Shown in pieces: positions 45,958-56,806 of a DNA stretch of 64,000 bases. The notes beneath the pieces are model-generated. The model saw nothing but the letters and a program-made list of their open reading frames with translations, was not told where the DNA came from and did not search any database. The stretch covers positions 5,086,197 through 5,150,196 of the forward strand of contig JANAVB010003999.1 in NCBI GenBank assembly GCA_029216955.1, given 5' to 3'. This DNA comes from Iris pallida. Taxonomy: Eukaryota > Streptophyta > Magnoliopsida > Asparagales > Iridaceae. The number at the start of each line of letters is the position of its first letter. The first letter of the stretch is position 1. The position numbers and the translations under genes were made by a program.

Positions 45958-48126
45958 TCATTCTCTTGGTTGGTTTGTACATCTCCTTCTATTGTGTCCT
46001 AAACCATTGCAGTTACTACATCGAAGATCTCTTGAAGAATGATCATTTGCTAAGATACGGTTCTTCTTTGGTCGTCCCGCCTTGCGCCGTACCTCTGGTA
46101 CTCCAATATGGCCTCTCACCAATGTACTTTGGAGGTTGTAAGGGACTGGAATTGGCTCCAAGTGCGGCTCATATACGCTTCTTAATGCTTGTTTAGAAAA
46201 AATACCTGGATAAAAACTCTCGATGCTAATTTTTTTAGAATTAGACGCATAACATGCATGTATACATGGAAGACAAGTATGATACCACTTTAAACATGAA
46301 CAATAATTTTCATATAAGCGAACAATATATGTTCTATTTGTTTTACGATCTAATATTTCAAATAAATAACCAACTATACTCAATATTTGCAACTGGTGTT
46401 TTTCATTGGTGATTCGGGCCATAGTTTTTAACATTTTCGGACAATAGTCGGTTTCAAGATTTTCGGCTTTTTGCCGGTTCTTGTCCTGAAGTGTTATAAT
46501 TTTGGCTCGAATACCATCAAGTAGTGTTGTTATTGGTTTATCGCGTAGATTTTTAATCCAATTATTGAAGCATTCAGCAAGGTTCGACGTTTTAGTATCT
46601 AATCTAGGACAAGGAGAATAAGCTGTTATCCAGTGTGATAAAATACGTGTTTCATCATTTACCCCAATGAGCCAATTGTAAACATCAATATTTTCAGCTT
46701 TAATCATTTCAAAACAAATGTTCGCATCTACTTCATTATAACATCTTGCAAGATAGTCTAATCTACGTTGATAAATAGGCAATCTACATACCGATTTTAA
46801 ATTTTGTTTAAAATGTTGAATACAAAAAAAATGAGGAGATTCTGGAAAAGTAGCATGCATGGCATTTATCAATCCTTTCTGTTTATCTGATATAAAAGAA
46901 ATTGTGTTCCAAGCATTAAAAGAACCTTCAAAAGCAGTTTTCAATCCATTTAAAAACCAATTCCAAGAATCCGTGTTTTCACTTTCAGCAATGGCATAAG
47001 CAACTGGATATAACTGATAGTTAGGATCATGAGCACAAGCAATAAATAAAATACCTCGATATCTAGAGGAAAGAAATGTGGCATCAGTACTAATCACAGG
47101 TAAACATCCCCTTAAAAAACCGTCAACGCATGCCTTGAAACAAATAAAAATTCTTTGAAAACTACCATTTTCTGTAGTCTTTATACAACATCTACTACCT
47201 GGATTCGTCTCGATAATTGTAAGAGCATACTCTTCGAGACTATTATATGCATCAACATAACTACCATTTATTTCAGATAGAGCAATTTCTCTAGCTTTCC
47301 ATGCTTTACAATATTTAATATGTATTCGGTGTTCCCTATATATATCCTTTACAATATGAGATGGACTATACGACTGATTGTCTCGAATTTTATCAATAAT
47401 CTTGTTCTTAACCCATATAGTAGTAGCTAATGGATGACACCCTGTTGTAAGTCCACTTAAACAAGAATGCACATTTTCTAACGTAGCAATAACAAAACTT
47501 TCGCCGTTACCAATGGCTTTAGCATACACTCTCCAGTTACAACTTGAAACGTTACATTTATATACAATTCCGGTGGCATTGTTTCTAGTAGCCGAACAAG
47601 TAAAATTATGCTCAATTGCTATATCACTAATAAAACTTCTAAATTTAGAACGATTCTCAAATTCTTTTCCAATAAATAATCCAGGAGTGGTCACACTTTC
47701 AACATTATCATCAAATTCATTATCTAAATTTTCAATTAAATCATCACTATTTTCATCGTCATTGTTACTATCATCTAATACATGTTCTTCTTCAGCAACA
47801 TGAATAACTTGATGAGAAGAACTAGGAGCACTACTAATATTTTGTGGTGGTGGTGCAGTCACAAAAATACTAATATACTGTGATTGCATATTAACTGCAA
47901 GAATAAATTTCCATGCTTCTTCACTAGCTAAATTTATACAATTAGACTGAAAGATATGTACCAATAAAAACTCATAATTAACAGAAAACCGATCAATAAT
48001 TAGATTACGTAAACTCTCAAATGAAAGATTTGGATCAATTAAAATAACTTCAGTCAAACCTCCTTCGTAGGCTAACCCATTTAATATACCACCAATCGAG
48101 CATAGTATCGTTAGACTTCTATCCAT
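45958..48126 (-). CDS. MULE transposase (MuDR-type), 722 aa
   Basis: Single open exon on the minus strand. I take the Met at 48126 (MDRSLTILCS...) as the start. The frame is open to 48324, but the extra 66 residues are hydrophobic, low in conservation signs, and cross the likely TATA box. From that Met: acidic stretch at 115-140; MuDR N-terminal zinc DNA-binding region at about 151-224 (C...C...H-S-C); MULE catalytic domain with Asp348 (ISTDATF), Asp414 (ISDKQKG) and Glu518 (AECFNNW) as likely DDE residues; SWIM zinc finger C609-x-C611...C621-x-H623; AT-hook-like RKAGRPKKNR near 681-690; and a C-terminal CCHC knuckle C703-C706-H711-C716. It catalyses excision and insertion of elements with matching TIRs. 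All domains are present and no stop interrupts them. Confidence 0.93.
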   Translation of the reverse strand: MDRSLTILCSIGGILNGLAYEGGLTEVILIDPNLSFESLRNLIIDRFSVNYEFLLVHIFQSNCINLASEEAWKFILAVNMQSQYISIFVTAPPPQNISSAPSSSHQVIHVAEEEHVLDDSNNDDENSDDLIENLDNEFDDNVESVTTPGLFIGKEFENRSKFRSFISDIAIEHNFTCSATRNNATGIVYKCNVSSCNWRVYAKAIGNGESFVIATLENVHSCLSGLTTGCHPLATTIWVKNKIIDKIRDNQSYSPSHIVKDIYREHRIHIKYCKAWKAREIALSEINGSYVDAYNSLEEYALTIIETNPGSRCCIKTTENGSFQRIFICFKACVDGFLRGCLPVISTDATFLSSRYRGILFIACAHDPNYQLYPVAYAIAESENTDSWNWFLNGLKTAFEGSFNAWNTISFISDKQKGLINAMHATFPESPHFFCIQHFKQNLKSVCRLPIYQRRLDYLARCYNEVDANICFEMIKAENIDVYNWLIGVNDETRILSHWITAYSPCPRLDTKTSNLAECFNNWIKNLRDKPITTLLDGIRAKIITLQDKNRQKAENLETDYCPKMLKTMARITNEKHQLQILSIVGYLFEILDRKTNRTYIVRLYENYCSCLKWYHTCLPCIHACYASNSKKISIESFYPGIFSKQALRSVYEPHLEPIPVPYNLQSTLVRGHIGVPEVRRKAGRPKKNRILANDHSSRDLRCSNCNGLGHNRRRCTNQPRE

Positions 48127-48247
48127 TGCGAATATTGAGTTGATGACTTCTTCTGTGAAAAAAATGCTGGAGGTGAGAAGTGAGAAGTGAGAAGAGGATA
48201 AGAAAATTAGAAAGAAAGTGGTGTGTACAAGTATTTGATGAAATTTT

Positions 48248-48256
48248 CTTTTATAG
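48248..48256 (-). promoter_or_regulatory. Candidate TATA box of the MULE transposase gene
   Basis: Minus-strand CTATAAAAG about 120 bp upstream of the Met at 48126, inside the longer open frame. Its position supports the downstream start. Confidence 0.6.
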
Positions 48257-48313
48257 AAATTTTCAAACAATGAACCGTTGAAAAAGTAAGTATACGTTAT
48301 AAAAAAACAACCG

Positions 48314-48416
48314 TTGCGAATCAAATCAGATCAAATTTCTTGTCTCTATGCAACATGTGAAGTAATGCGAATCAAATCAGATCAAATCTCTTGTCTCTAT
48401 GCAACATGTGAACTAA
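48314..48416. repeat. 2 x 51-bp tandem duplication inside the MULE
   Basis: GCGAATCAAATCAGATCAAA... occurs at 48316 and again at 48367, both ending near GCAACATGTGAA. It lies between the transposase promoter and the right TIR. Confidence 0.85.
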
Positions 48417-48429
48417 GAAAAGGGGAGCA

Positions 48430-48865
48430 AGTGCAACCCGTGAACCATGAATCAATTGAACCCGTGAACCATGAATTAATAACCTGTGAACCATGAATCA
48501 AATAAACACACAAACCCACATTCGAACCAACAAAAAAAAAACCGGACCCAAAAAATAAACCGGTCCTATAATTCCGCCAACATAGTTGGCACCATTCCAA
48601 TTTTTTTTTTTTTTTTTTTTTTTTGGAATTCACAAATTCCGCCAACCAAGTTGGCATGAATTTTTTTTTTCATTTTTTAATTATAATTTGCCCAAATTCC
48701 GCCAACTTGGTTGGCAGGATTTCTTTTTTTTTTTTTTTTACTTTCTGCTGCTTTTCATATTCCGCCATCTTGGATGGCTACAAGTTTCGTTTACACGAAT
48801 TTCCCTAAACTTCTTTCGTTTTGACTAATTTCCTACAAATATATTTCGGTACAGTAAATTTTCTG
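48430..48865. repeat. Right TIR of the MULE with four subterminal palindromes
   Basis: Mirror image of the left TIR. Palindromes are at 48576-48590, 48641-48655, 48701-48715 (GCCAAC...GTTGGC) and 48764-48778 (GCCATCTTGGATGGC), 60-65 bp apart, separated by T runs. The outermost palindrome is the GATGGC type on both sides, so the order is conserved. Confidence 0.88.
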
Positions 48866-48874
48866 TATATATAT

Positions 48875-49184
48875 ATATAAAAGATTGTAGTTAAATTATG
48901 GTATAGGCAAGAGATTTCTCCCAACATTTGCATGCTTGCTACTGATGCGAACATGATTGATACAACTAATTCGACATAGGAAATTAATTAATACATATGA
49001 AGTACTTACATAAGACATGACATGGGACAAAATTATTTGCTTCAGGACTTTTAAGGGCATGGCATATGGCAGTGATGCTGAGGACACTACTCGTGCATCA
49101 TAATGTACTGCTACTTCTTAAAGGCACTACTATCGTCTAATGAACCGGTGTAACAATTATACTACGTTTTTACGGAATCTGGAT
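48875..49184. other. Unassigned spacer
   Basis: A/T-rich sequence between the MULE target duplication and the copia remnant. No gene seen. Confidence 0.4.
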
Positions 49185-51801
49185 TGAGAATAAAAACAAA
49201 AACTATTTTTCGAGATAGACGTTCACGACGAATCAATACAACGATTGATTTATGCAGATCAAAAATAAAGATCACAAAATTCAAGACAAAGATACAAAAA
49301 TTAAGTAAAAATCATCATTGATAAAAAGAATCAACCGGTCAACCGGCGGAGTGAGATCACTACTAAACAAGATTACAAAATTTTACAAAATCGCTACAAC
49401 TTCGTAACTTTCAATACCATAGAAAGTCACTAATAAGAAAACGCAAAAAATTTCCAGAAATTACTCCCAAGAAGATATGTGAAACCAAATTTCTCTCTTC
49501 TTCAATTTCTATTTCTTCTCTCTTTTTAAACTATTGGTAGCTACCAAACACTTTTCTTTTTAGCACGATAAACTCTCACAAATTGAGCCTTATGCCCCTT
49601 CATATAACATGTCATGTGTTTATACACAGAAATCTAATCCTAAATTGGTATTACATAAATAAACTCATTGACTAGGTAGAAATAGTACTTTGCTCCAATC
49701 CTATTACTATTAGGTTTACTATTATTAGTCAAATCTTAACAGTCACCACCTTGAATCATATTCATCATCCAACTAGGCAAGTATCTAACAACCTCTAGTT
49801 TAATACAATCTTACAATAGTAATCTTGATCTCAATAACCACCCTCTATTCCTGGGACATCAGTCGTCTGGCCGCAAATTGAATATGAACCCCGGTTCGAA
49901 TTCGTACTTCATCTCTACTACATTGCTCATGTTAGAGTATCCCAAGATAATCGTCGTCGCACTCGAATTAATAAATCTGATTCCTCGTTCTTGAGCCATG
50001 GAAGGTTGACCGACTGCAAACGAACCATCCCAGATATCCAACCCTAATATCGCAGAAATTATAGAAGCACCACCTCGAACAGTACTTATGAGCACGGTAC
50101 AACCATGTGTTACCCTTAGAACTCCACATCCCACTAAAAACCACAACATACAGAGTCTAACGCGTCAAACGATATGAAATTTTTGTTCATCTTCGGTACA
50201 TACCATACCCCATTAAGCTTGCGCACCATGCCATCATGCATCTTAATATCTACTGTGTCACTTCACCGGTAATCTCACAAACAGAGTCATCACCCAAGCA
50301 AACAGTAGCAGTCATCTTCTTCAAAGAAGTAAAACAAGATACATCTAAGTAAATATGTAGCGAACTAACAAAGTTCAATATACAATCATGAGGAACTTCC
50401 TTACCCTAGGAGACCGTGAGCAAATCGTCATAAAAGTCATTATGCACTTGCGCCAACACTATCACATCTTCAAGTTATTTTTTCATCCGTCCGTTGTAGA
50501 CAGTTTCTTCTAGTATGGCCAAATTTCTTGCAATAATAAAGCATGTCGCCCTTCTTCCTTGATGTCGATCGCGATCATGTCGGTCTCGATCCATTATCAA
50601 AAGTTCTTCCTCTTCCGTTTGCCGCCACCGTCAATTGTTCACCCTCAGAAGCACATTTTTTCAACAATTGATTAGATAAAAGTGATGTAGTGACTTTCTC
50701 GAGCTTCATCGTATCCTTCCCATATATAAGCGTAGTCACTATATGCTCGTACAAAGAGGAGAACGAGATAAAAAGCAACAATGTCTTGTCTTCTTTCTCT
50801 ACTTTTGCACCAACGGTATAAAGTTGGTTCAAATGTCCATTGAACAAATTCAAGTGTTCAAGTATATTTTCATATTCCTTCATCCTCATGCCATACGATT
50901 GTTGCTTCAGGTAGAGCCTTGTCATAACAAACTTTGACATATATAGCCTCTCCGACTTTTTTCGAAGCATGATCGTAGTTTCTTCCTGTATTATGTTAAA
51001 GAGAATATTGTCGTCTAAACACAGCATGATGGAAGTAAAATTCTTCATCTCCATGTCCTCCCACTCGTCATCATTCATTGTCTTTGGCTTCTTGGATTTT
51101 TTCAACAAGACTTTGGGAAGGCCTTGTTGCACCAATTTTTTTTAACCTTTCTTTGTCACAGTCCGAAGTTTCCTTTGTCGTTGAACTTCTCAACCTCAAA
51201 TTATATGAGCATTGTCGTAGATTTCGTCGTCATTGTAGATCATTGTCGATCTTCCGAAACTTCAACCAAAGTTCTAATACCACTTAAAACGAAAACTATT
51301 CTCCAATATGGACGTCTGCGAAGAAACAATACCCGCAAACAAAATATGATGGTGAACTTAGCAGAAAAATAAATATCACGAAATTCAAGACAAAAGACAC
51401 ATGAATTAAGTAGAAAATTTTACCGGAAGAACAATATCACTACTAAATAAGGTTACAAGTTTTTATAAGATCGCTACAACTTCGTAACCCCAAATACCAG
51501 ATAAAGTACACAAAAAGAACACCAGTAATTTCTAGAGATTACAACCTCAATTTCTCTCTTCTTCAGTCTCTAGATTTTCTCTCTTTCTTTATCTCAAACT
51601 ATTGGTGGCTATCTAACATCTTTCTTTTGAGCATAATAATCTCTCACACATAAACTCTAGGTCTCTTTATATAGTATGTCATATGTCTATATATAGAAAT
51701 CTAATCCTAAGTTAACATTACATAAAGAAATCCATTGACTATGAAACTTTGCTCCAATCTTATTACTATTGGGATTACTAACATGAGCCCAATCCTAACC
51801 A
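49185..51801 (-). mobile_element. Internally deleted minus-strand copia element
   Basis: Two diverged LTR-like blocks flank a short interior: about 49185-49741, and about 51284-51801. They share ATCGCTACAACTTCGTAAC and CTATTGGT(A/G)GCTA(C/T)C segments. On the minus strand TGGTATTAGAAC at 51271-51282 is the initiator-Met-type primer-binding site next to the right LTR. The interior is only about 1.5 kb, with gag and part of protease, so most of pol is deleted. Left borders are approximate. Confidence 0.75.
50150..51270 (-). pseudogene. Copia gag (UBN2-type) with zinc knuckle and protease remnant
   Basis: On the minus strand the gag reads KKPKTMNDDEWEDMEMK, then IMLRKKSERLYMSKFVMTRL, LNLFNGHLNQL and LEKVTTSLLSNQL, the standard copia gag order (51135-50640). 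A knuckle-like LYYCKKFGHTRRNC follows at about 50550-50510 with the first Cys lost. Protease-region sequence (ATVCLGDDSVCEITGEV) is at about 50330-50270, after which the frame is broken. It encodes no RT or integrase. Confidence 0.75.
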
Positions 51802-52060
51802 TCTACTCCCTTCGGAAGCACTATTTTTCTAGCAAGACCATAGCAAAAGTTTAATCACTGCACATAATTTACACTAATCTGAAACCTAAGCCTGTAAAAA
51901 CTTCAAGCAAACATCTTGCTTTAGTTCAAGATTAGTAATATGATTAATATAGTGACAATAATTGCTGAATTGGTTATGATTCTAGATAATGCATTCGTTG
52001 GAGAAATAATTAGCCATAAATTAGGATTCACATTTCAATTATAGAGTATACCTTTTATAG
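51802..52060. other. Unassigned spacer
   Basis: A/T-rich; no supportable gene. Confidence 0.4.
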
Positions 52061-52307
52061 GTAATTTCTAAAGTCACTCTACATTTTACTCGATGGCAGC
52101 CTATTAGGACAACCAACAAAGTTGGCAGTCCTAACATTAAGGAGGACTGCCAACTTCGTTCACAGTCTATCTTAATATTTAAATTCTTTAGTCTATCTTA
52201 ATATTCAAATTCTTTAGGACTGCCAACTTTGTCGGTAGTCTTACTTTATGTTAGGACCGTGGACTGGACTGTCCTGGAGTAAAATGTAGAATGCCTTTAC
52301 AAATTAC
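52061..52307. mobile_element. MITE with ~31-bp TIRs and internal GCCAACTTNGTT motifs
   Basis: GTAATTTCTAAAGTCACTCT (continuing ACATTTTACTC) at the left is matched in inverse by GAGTAAAATGTAGAATGCCT (continuing TTACAAATTAC) at the right, with a few mismatches. Inside, the words CCAACAAAGTTGG (52113), ACTGCCAACTTCGTT (about 52147) and ACTGCCAACTTTGTC (about 52221) recur. They resemble the palindromes of the MULE TIRs. No coding capacity. Confidence 0.65.
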
Positions 52308-52984
52308 TCTTTTATCTCTTGAGCTGTGATATCATTATAAGTTCGACAACGAGGCAGATGGACGTCGACATGAAGTGAATGGATATAAAGAAGAGAAACA
52401 TGTCTTAACAAAATCATACTCACCAGGAAACCTTCTTCTCCTCTCTTCGCATTGACTGGTGAGGTTTTCTTGCAAGGGAAATGATGGTTCACAAGTTTTC
52501 CTCCTCCTCCAGGGAATCAAATGAAGTCTTTGTTGACTTAGGCGAATTTCCAGATAAGAAGAGCTTTTTGTCATTTGCCTGTCGACCACACAAGGAAAAC
52601 AAATTTATGAAGGAATCTAAACAAGTATTGAAATTGAATCAAAAATCCTAAAGGAACTCATGAGTTCTTAATTTTTTTTAAAACCGGTCATCAAAAGCCT
52701 AAATAGAAAATTTTGTACACGTATTATGATTTCTTATTATGAGTTCCTATTTGAGTTAATCCAACTGAATTTGAAAGCCTCCTTCAAGAATTTAAATTAT
52801 GTTACTAAATACACATACTTACTTTGATGTATCAGCATATTCTACTGTGTTAATACTCATTATTGTGTTGTGCTCATCATTGTCAGCTGGAGCACTGGTG
52901 AAAGTTGTATATGTAGCTTATCAAAGCAATCACGGATAAACATCCGCTTCAAGGACTTTTTTGATACCAGTAAGTTTCAATCTT
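52308..52984. other. Unassigned spacer
   Basis: Only short ORFs without family resemblance (84 codons minus at 52335-52589 is the longest). Nothing else seen. Confidence 0.4.
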
Positions 52985-53265
52985 TTATGTCTCATTTGGT
53001 TCACAGAATCACGGCTTTGGAAAAAAATAAAACGTCATTTCTTTTCTGTATATGATTCCCATGAAAGGGAAATAGGAGGAAAGAAAAATAGGAGGAAATG
53101 GTTCCCCCCACCCACCCTAAGAAGTCACTTTCTCATCCCAAAAATTCACTTTCTCTGGCCTTTTCACACACCGAAAAGAAAAATCGATAAAAAATTACAA
53201 TTTTTTAAAAGAAAGAAAAGAACTAAAAATTGGTTTCCGTTCCCTTCCTTGAACCGAAATTTTTG
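52985..53265. mobile_element. Degenerate PIF/Harbinger-like MITE
   Basis: The left CATTTGGTTCACAGAATC and the right GGTTTCCGTTCCCTTCCTTG resemble the ends and body of the Tourist-like copies at 41870 and 53932. Borders are approximate. Confidence 0.4.
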
Positions 53266-53850
53266 TTTTAATTAAAAAAGAGCATGGATTGCTTTCATTC
53301 AAAATTTTGTAAAGTTCTTCCAAGTCCTCATATAATTTGAGATCCCTACCATTGATGTAAACTCGGTATGCTGAGAAAATGATATACAAATTTATATATC
53401 TTTATAGAAAAGTTTAGAAGGCATGTCCAATCCAAAGAGGGTCTATAACAAAAGCAGTTGAGTAGACTTCCTAGAAAGTTAGCGAGGCTAGCTGTCCACA
53501 CGTAAGTTTATACAAAAAAAAATAATAATAAATAAATAAATAAATAGATAAAAAAAAAATCTTGACTTCCAAGCAAAAGTTAGGAAGAAGCATCTCAGTT
53601 GTCTAAGAAGCCTACTCCATTGAATCTTGAAGGAACTCTGGATGCCAATTTTGGAACATGAACAAGTTCCATTCATCTTCTTGCAAGCAACCCAGGGAAT
53701 TTTAAAGCTAAGTTGAGGGTTTTAAATCAAAAAGCTGATCAAGAGGACTTTGTACTTCAATTTACAAATATTCTGCTCGTGATTTTTCTTCTTTTTAGTT
53801 TACACAAAATGTCATTTTTGTTACTTAAACCTCAAGTACTAATTCAACAT
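53266..53850. other. Unassigned spacer with (TAAA)n tract
   Basis: A/T-rich region with AATAATAATAAATAAATAAA-type repeats at 53520-53550. No supportable gene. Confidence 0.4.
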
Positions 53851-54698
53851 CATTCCCATGTAATGGTGTTAACGAGCCAAGCTATTCGTCAGCCGGATCA
53901 AGCTCAGCTTGCTAAATAGCTTATGAACTGAGGCCTCGTTTGGTTCGCGGAATGGAAGGAAAAGGAAATCAATTCCTTGGCATTTCTTTTCCTTTGGAAA
54001 ATTACAATTCTCATTGATTTTTCTTTCCAGTGTTTGGAAATGCCAAGAAATCTGGAAAGGAAAGTGAATACTTCAATATAGAAAAGTGCTTCCTTGCTTG
54101 GATGGATGAAATCACTTTCCACCCTAATTTCCTTTCCATTGGGAATCACTTTTCTTTCATCCTCAATTCCTCCCAAACACAGGAAAATAATCACTTTCCT
54201 TTCCCACCCTGATGATTCCGCGAACCAAACGAGGCCCGAGTTCTTCGAGTTCAAGAGCACGAGGTCTAGTCTAAGTATAGGCTCGTTAGATAAACAAACC
54301 TTAGCATGCATGTGCTCATAGATATTCGGCTCGTGAACTCACAAGTCGGCCAGTTTTATTTACATATTTATGTAGAAGAAATACCTTATAATGGACATTT
54401 CCAAATTGTTAGAAAGTTCAAATAAACACTTCAATTTGATATTAAGGTTACTAGCTACAATTTTTGTTAGGAAAAGGCCCATGAGCTTTTAAACAAGCGC
54501 ATTTTAGATTATAAGCTTGTCTATAATTCAAGCACATCAACATCAAGCTTTCAAGTTTTCTAATTTAAACAAACAGCTCTCCATCCATCGATCTCTGCGA
54601 ATATTATAAAGAGACAAGTTGGAGGTCAATTTTAGGATCATGCCGAGCTCGAGCAGTGTAGGAGCTCGCTGAAAGCTCGGCTCTTTAGCACCCCTAAT
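53851..54698. mobile_element. hAT-like element of the GAGCTCG type, interrupted by a MITE
   Basis: AACGAGCCAAGCT and CAAGCTCAGCTTGCT words at the left and GAGCTCGCTGAAAGCTCGG ... TAGCACCCCTAA at the right are typical of one family of non-autonomous hAT-like repeats. The Tourist-like MITE at 53932-54236 sits inside. The left terminus is undefined. Confidence 0.45.
53932..54236. mobile_element. PIF/Harbinger (Tourist-like) MITE, 305 bp
   Basis: GGCCTCGTTTGGTTCGCGGA at the left is matched in inverse by CCGCGAACCAAACGAGGCC at the right. The flanking triplets are TGA and CGA, an imperfect 3-bp duplication. The interior is T/C-rich at one side and A/G-rich at the other (strong self-complementarity). 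Confidence 0.85.
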
Positions 54699-55178
54699 TA
54701 GGGGTGAGCAACGTTTCGATTCGGTTTAAACTAAACAGAATATATAAAAATCGAAATAACCGTAAACCGTATTTTTCAAAACCGAAAATCGAACCGTTTT
54801 CATAAAAATCAACCGAACTGAATTAATTCGATTCGGTTTTCGGTCGGTTCGGTTTCATTGGCCAATGAGACGAACCTTCACATTTTAGCAATGAGCCAAT
54901 TTAAATAACAAAGTTTCAAAAAAAAAAATCTGACATAGTTGTATTTATGAATTATTACAATTACAGAGAGTAAAAAATATTAGTATATATATAGATTGAG
55001 GGAAAAGGTTTTCGATTCGGTTACTCGGACTAAGAACTGAAAACGAACCGATATTTCAAAATTTTAAATCTCAAAACCGAACTTATAATCGAAAAACCGA
55101 ACCGATTATCATATTTCGGTTTGGTTCGGTTCGATTCGATTCGGTTTTCGGTTTCCAACAATTATATGCTCGCCCCTA
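54699..55178. mobile_element. hAT-like MITE with near-perfect 8-bp duplication
   Basis: 480 bp, TAGGGGTGAGCAACG to ATATGCTCGCCCCTA. The flanks are CCCCTAAT (54691-54698) and CTCCTAAT (55179-55186), one mismatch in 8. It is full of CGGTTCGGTT words and belongs to the same family as 38224-38768. Confidence 0.82.
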
Positions 55179-55305
55179 CTCCTAATCCCATTGTCCTGTT
55201 AAGAGTTTGTTTCTGCTTCAGAATAAGTCGTTGGTTGTCCTGTTCTTCTGTAAGACTGTTAGTTTACTAGGTCTTTAGGAGTATCCAACTAGATAGAGTC
55301 GCTTA

Positions 55306-55675
55306 GACCATCTCCAATGGTGATTTCTAAAATTGAGTTCTTATCCTACTTGGCATTGTACTTTAAGAAGATTTCTATCCTAGTTGGAAGAATTTCTACA
55401 TAGAAATTGTAGACATACAAAAATGTTCTCCAATGGTTCTCCATTTCTATTATATGTGTCACATAGTAAAAGGATCAATTTAATGGTGTGGAGTCCAATA
55501 ATAATTGTCATGAGAGAAGAATTTCTACATGTAGAAATCCTCATAGAAAGTTTTCATCCTACAACATTGTCACCTAGGATAGAAATGGTGATATAAATTA
55601 CCATTGAATTTTTTTTTTTAAATGAATTTCTTCCATAGAAACAGGGAAGATAGAAACCTCCCATTGGAGATGGTC
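55306..55675. mobile_element. PIF/Harbinger-like MITE, 370 bp, TTA duplication
   Basis: GACCATCTCCAATGG at the left is matched in inverse by CCATTGGAGATGGTC at the right, with TTA on both sides (55303-55305, 55676-55678). The ACCATCTCCAATGG terminus is a familiar plant MITE end. Confidence 0.85.
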
Positions 55676-55678
55676 TTA

Positions 55679-56125
55679 GCATTTGATTTGTTATAGCCAA
55701 TGGCTCAGTAGTTTCCTTATTTTGTTCAAAGTATATTCCAGTACGACTCTATTTACGTAGCTGCAAATCATTGAACAAAAAAGTGAAAAGTAATCATTCT
55801 CATACTTGAGCTAACTAGTGTTTACTTTTATTCACTACAGTTCACTGACCTAGCTACATCATTTTTTCAAGACCAAGTCAAATAAAACCCCTTAAGTTCA
55901 ATAATAATTTAAGTCGAAGCGAATATTAATTAGACTGGTATTGCATGAAATATAAGACAAGGACGTGTTTGAACTCGAGTAAAGGCTGTTATCCTACTTG
56001 TCCCTTCCAAAAAGAAGTAATATAGACGAGAGGAAAAAGAAAATACAAGTTTATATAAAAGAAAAGAGAGCATTCCTAGCGTTACTGATATATCATTTAT
56101 AAGTCCATTTTACCAAGTCCAGTCA
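55679..56125. other. Unassigned spacer
   Basis: No supportable gene or repeat recognised. Confidence 0.4.
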
Positions 56126-56133
56126 CCCGAGAG

Positions 56134-56798
56134 TAGGCCTGTCAATGGTAGCTTATTGGTCGGATATTGGCATTACCATATCCGAACCATTAACTATCGG
56201 ATATATCCGATAACTATCCGATCGGATATCAGTTTTGGCTACCGTATCCGTTACCGATAATTTTAACGGATATCGGATAATATCCGAACCAATAAGATTA
56301 CTAAAAAATAATTTAAAAATGGAAGAAAAAAAAAATCAGAACTAGCAGATTTTGTCAAGAAACAACATATTTTCACATTGAAACGACAGATTTTGTTTAG
56401 AAACAGCAGATTTTCACATTTAAATATCAGAAGCAACATATTTTCACATTGGAACAGTAGATTTTGTCATATATACGTGCAGATTTTTACATTGAAATAT
56501 CATAAGCAGCAGATTTTTATGCATACATTGAATATATTTGCAGCAAAAATTTCTCCAATCAAGCACATATAACTATTAGTTCCATGCATACATTGAATAT
56601 ATTTTAAATTTATTAAATAATTTAAATATTATTGGTTCGGATATTATTGGTCCGGATATGACACTTACCGTATCCGCATCTGATATCCGATAAATATCCG
56701 ATATGATATCTGAATTCGTATCCGTATCCGAAATTTCGAATATTTTCGGTTCGAATACGGATCGGATACGAATTTTCGGTCTACCATTGACAGGCCTA
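56134..56798. mobile_element. hAT-type MITE (TAGGCCTGTCAA ends), 665 bp
   Basis: TAGGCCTGTCAATGGTAG at the left is matched by the inverse CTACCATTGACAGGCCTA at the right. The flanks are CCCGAGAG (56126-56133) and CCCGAGGG (56799-56806), an 8-bp duplication with one mismatch. GGATATCCGAT-type words fill both arms. The centre (56340-56540) has repeated CAGATTTT..CACATT units. Confidence 0.87.
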
Positions 56799-56806
56799 CC
56801 CGAGGG

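Larger units (their letters stand above)
42546..48865. mobile_element. Apparently intact Mutator-like element carrying transposase and a PMD gene (6,320 bp)
   Basis: The ends are inverted repeats: CAGAAAATTTACTGTACCG at the left is matched by CGGTACAGTAAATTTTCTG at the right. Similarity continues inward for about 430-520 bp on each side, with four evenly spaced palindromes per side. Inside are two convergent genes, both fully open: a seven-exon PMD protein gene (43359-45859, plus) and a MULE transposase gene (48126-45958, minus). The stops of the two genes are 98 bp apart. The 9-bp TSD, open frames and matching TIRs suggest recent activity. Confidence 0.92.

Noticed and set aside
48127..48324. 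66-residue N-terminal extension of the MULE transposase
   Set aside because: Hydrophobic, low-complexity sequence that overlaps the likely TATA box. The Met at 48126 fits better.
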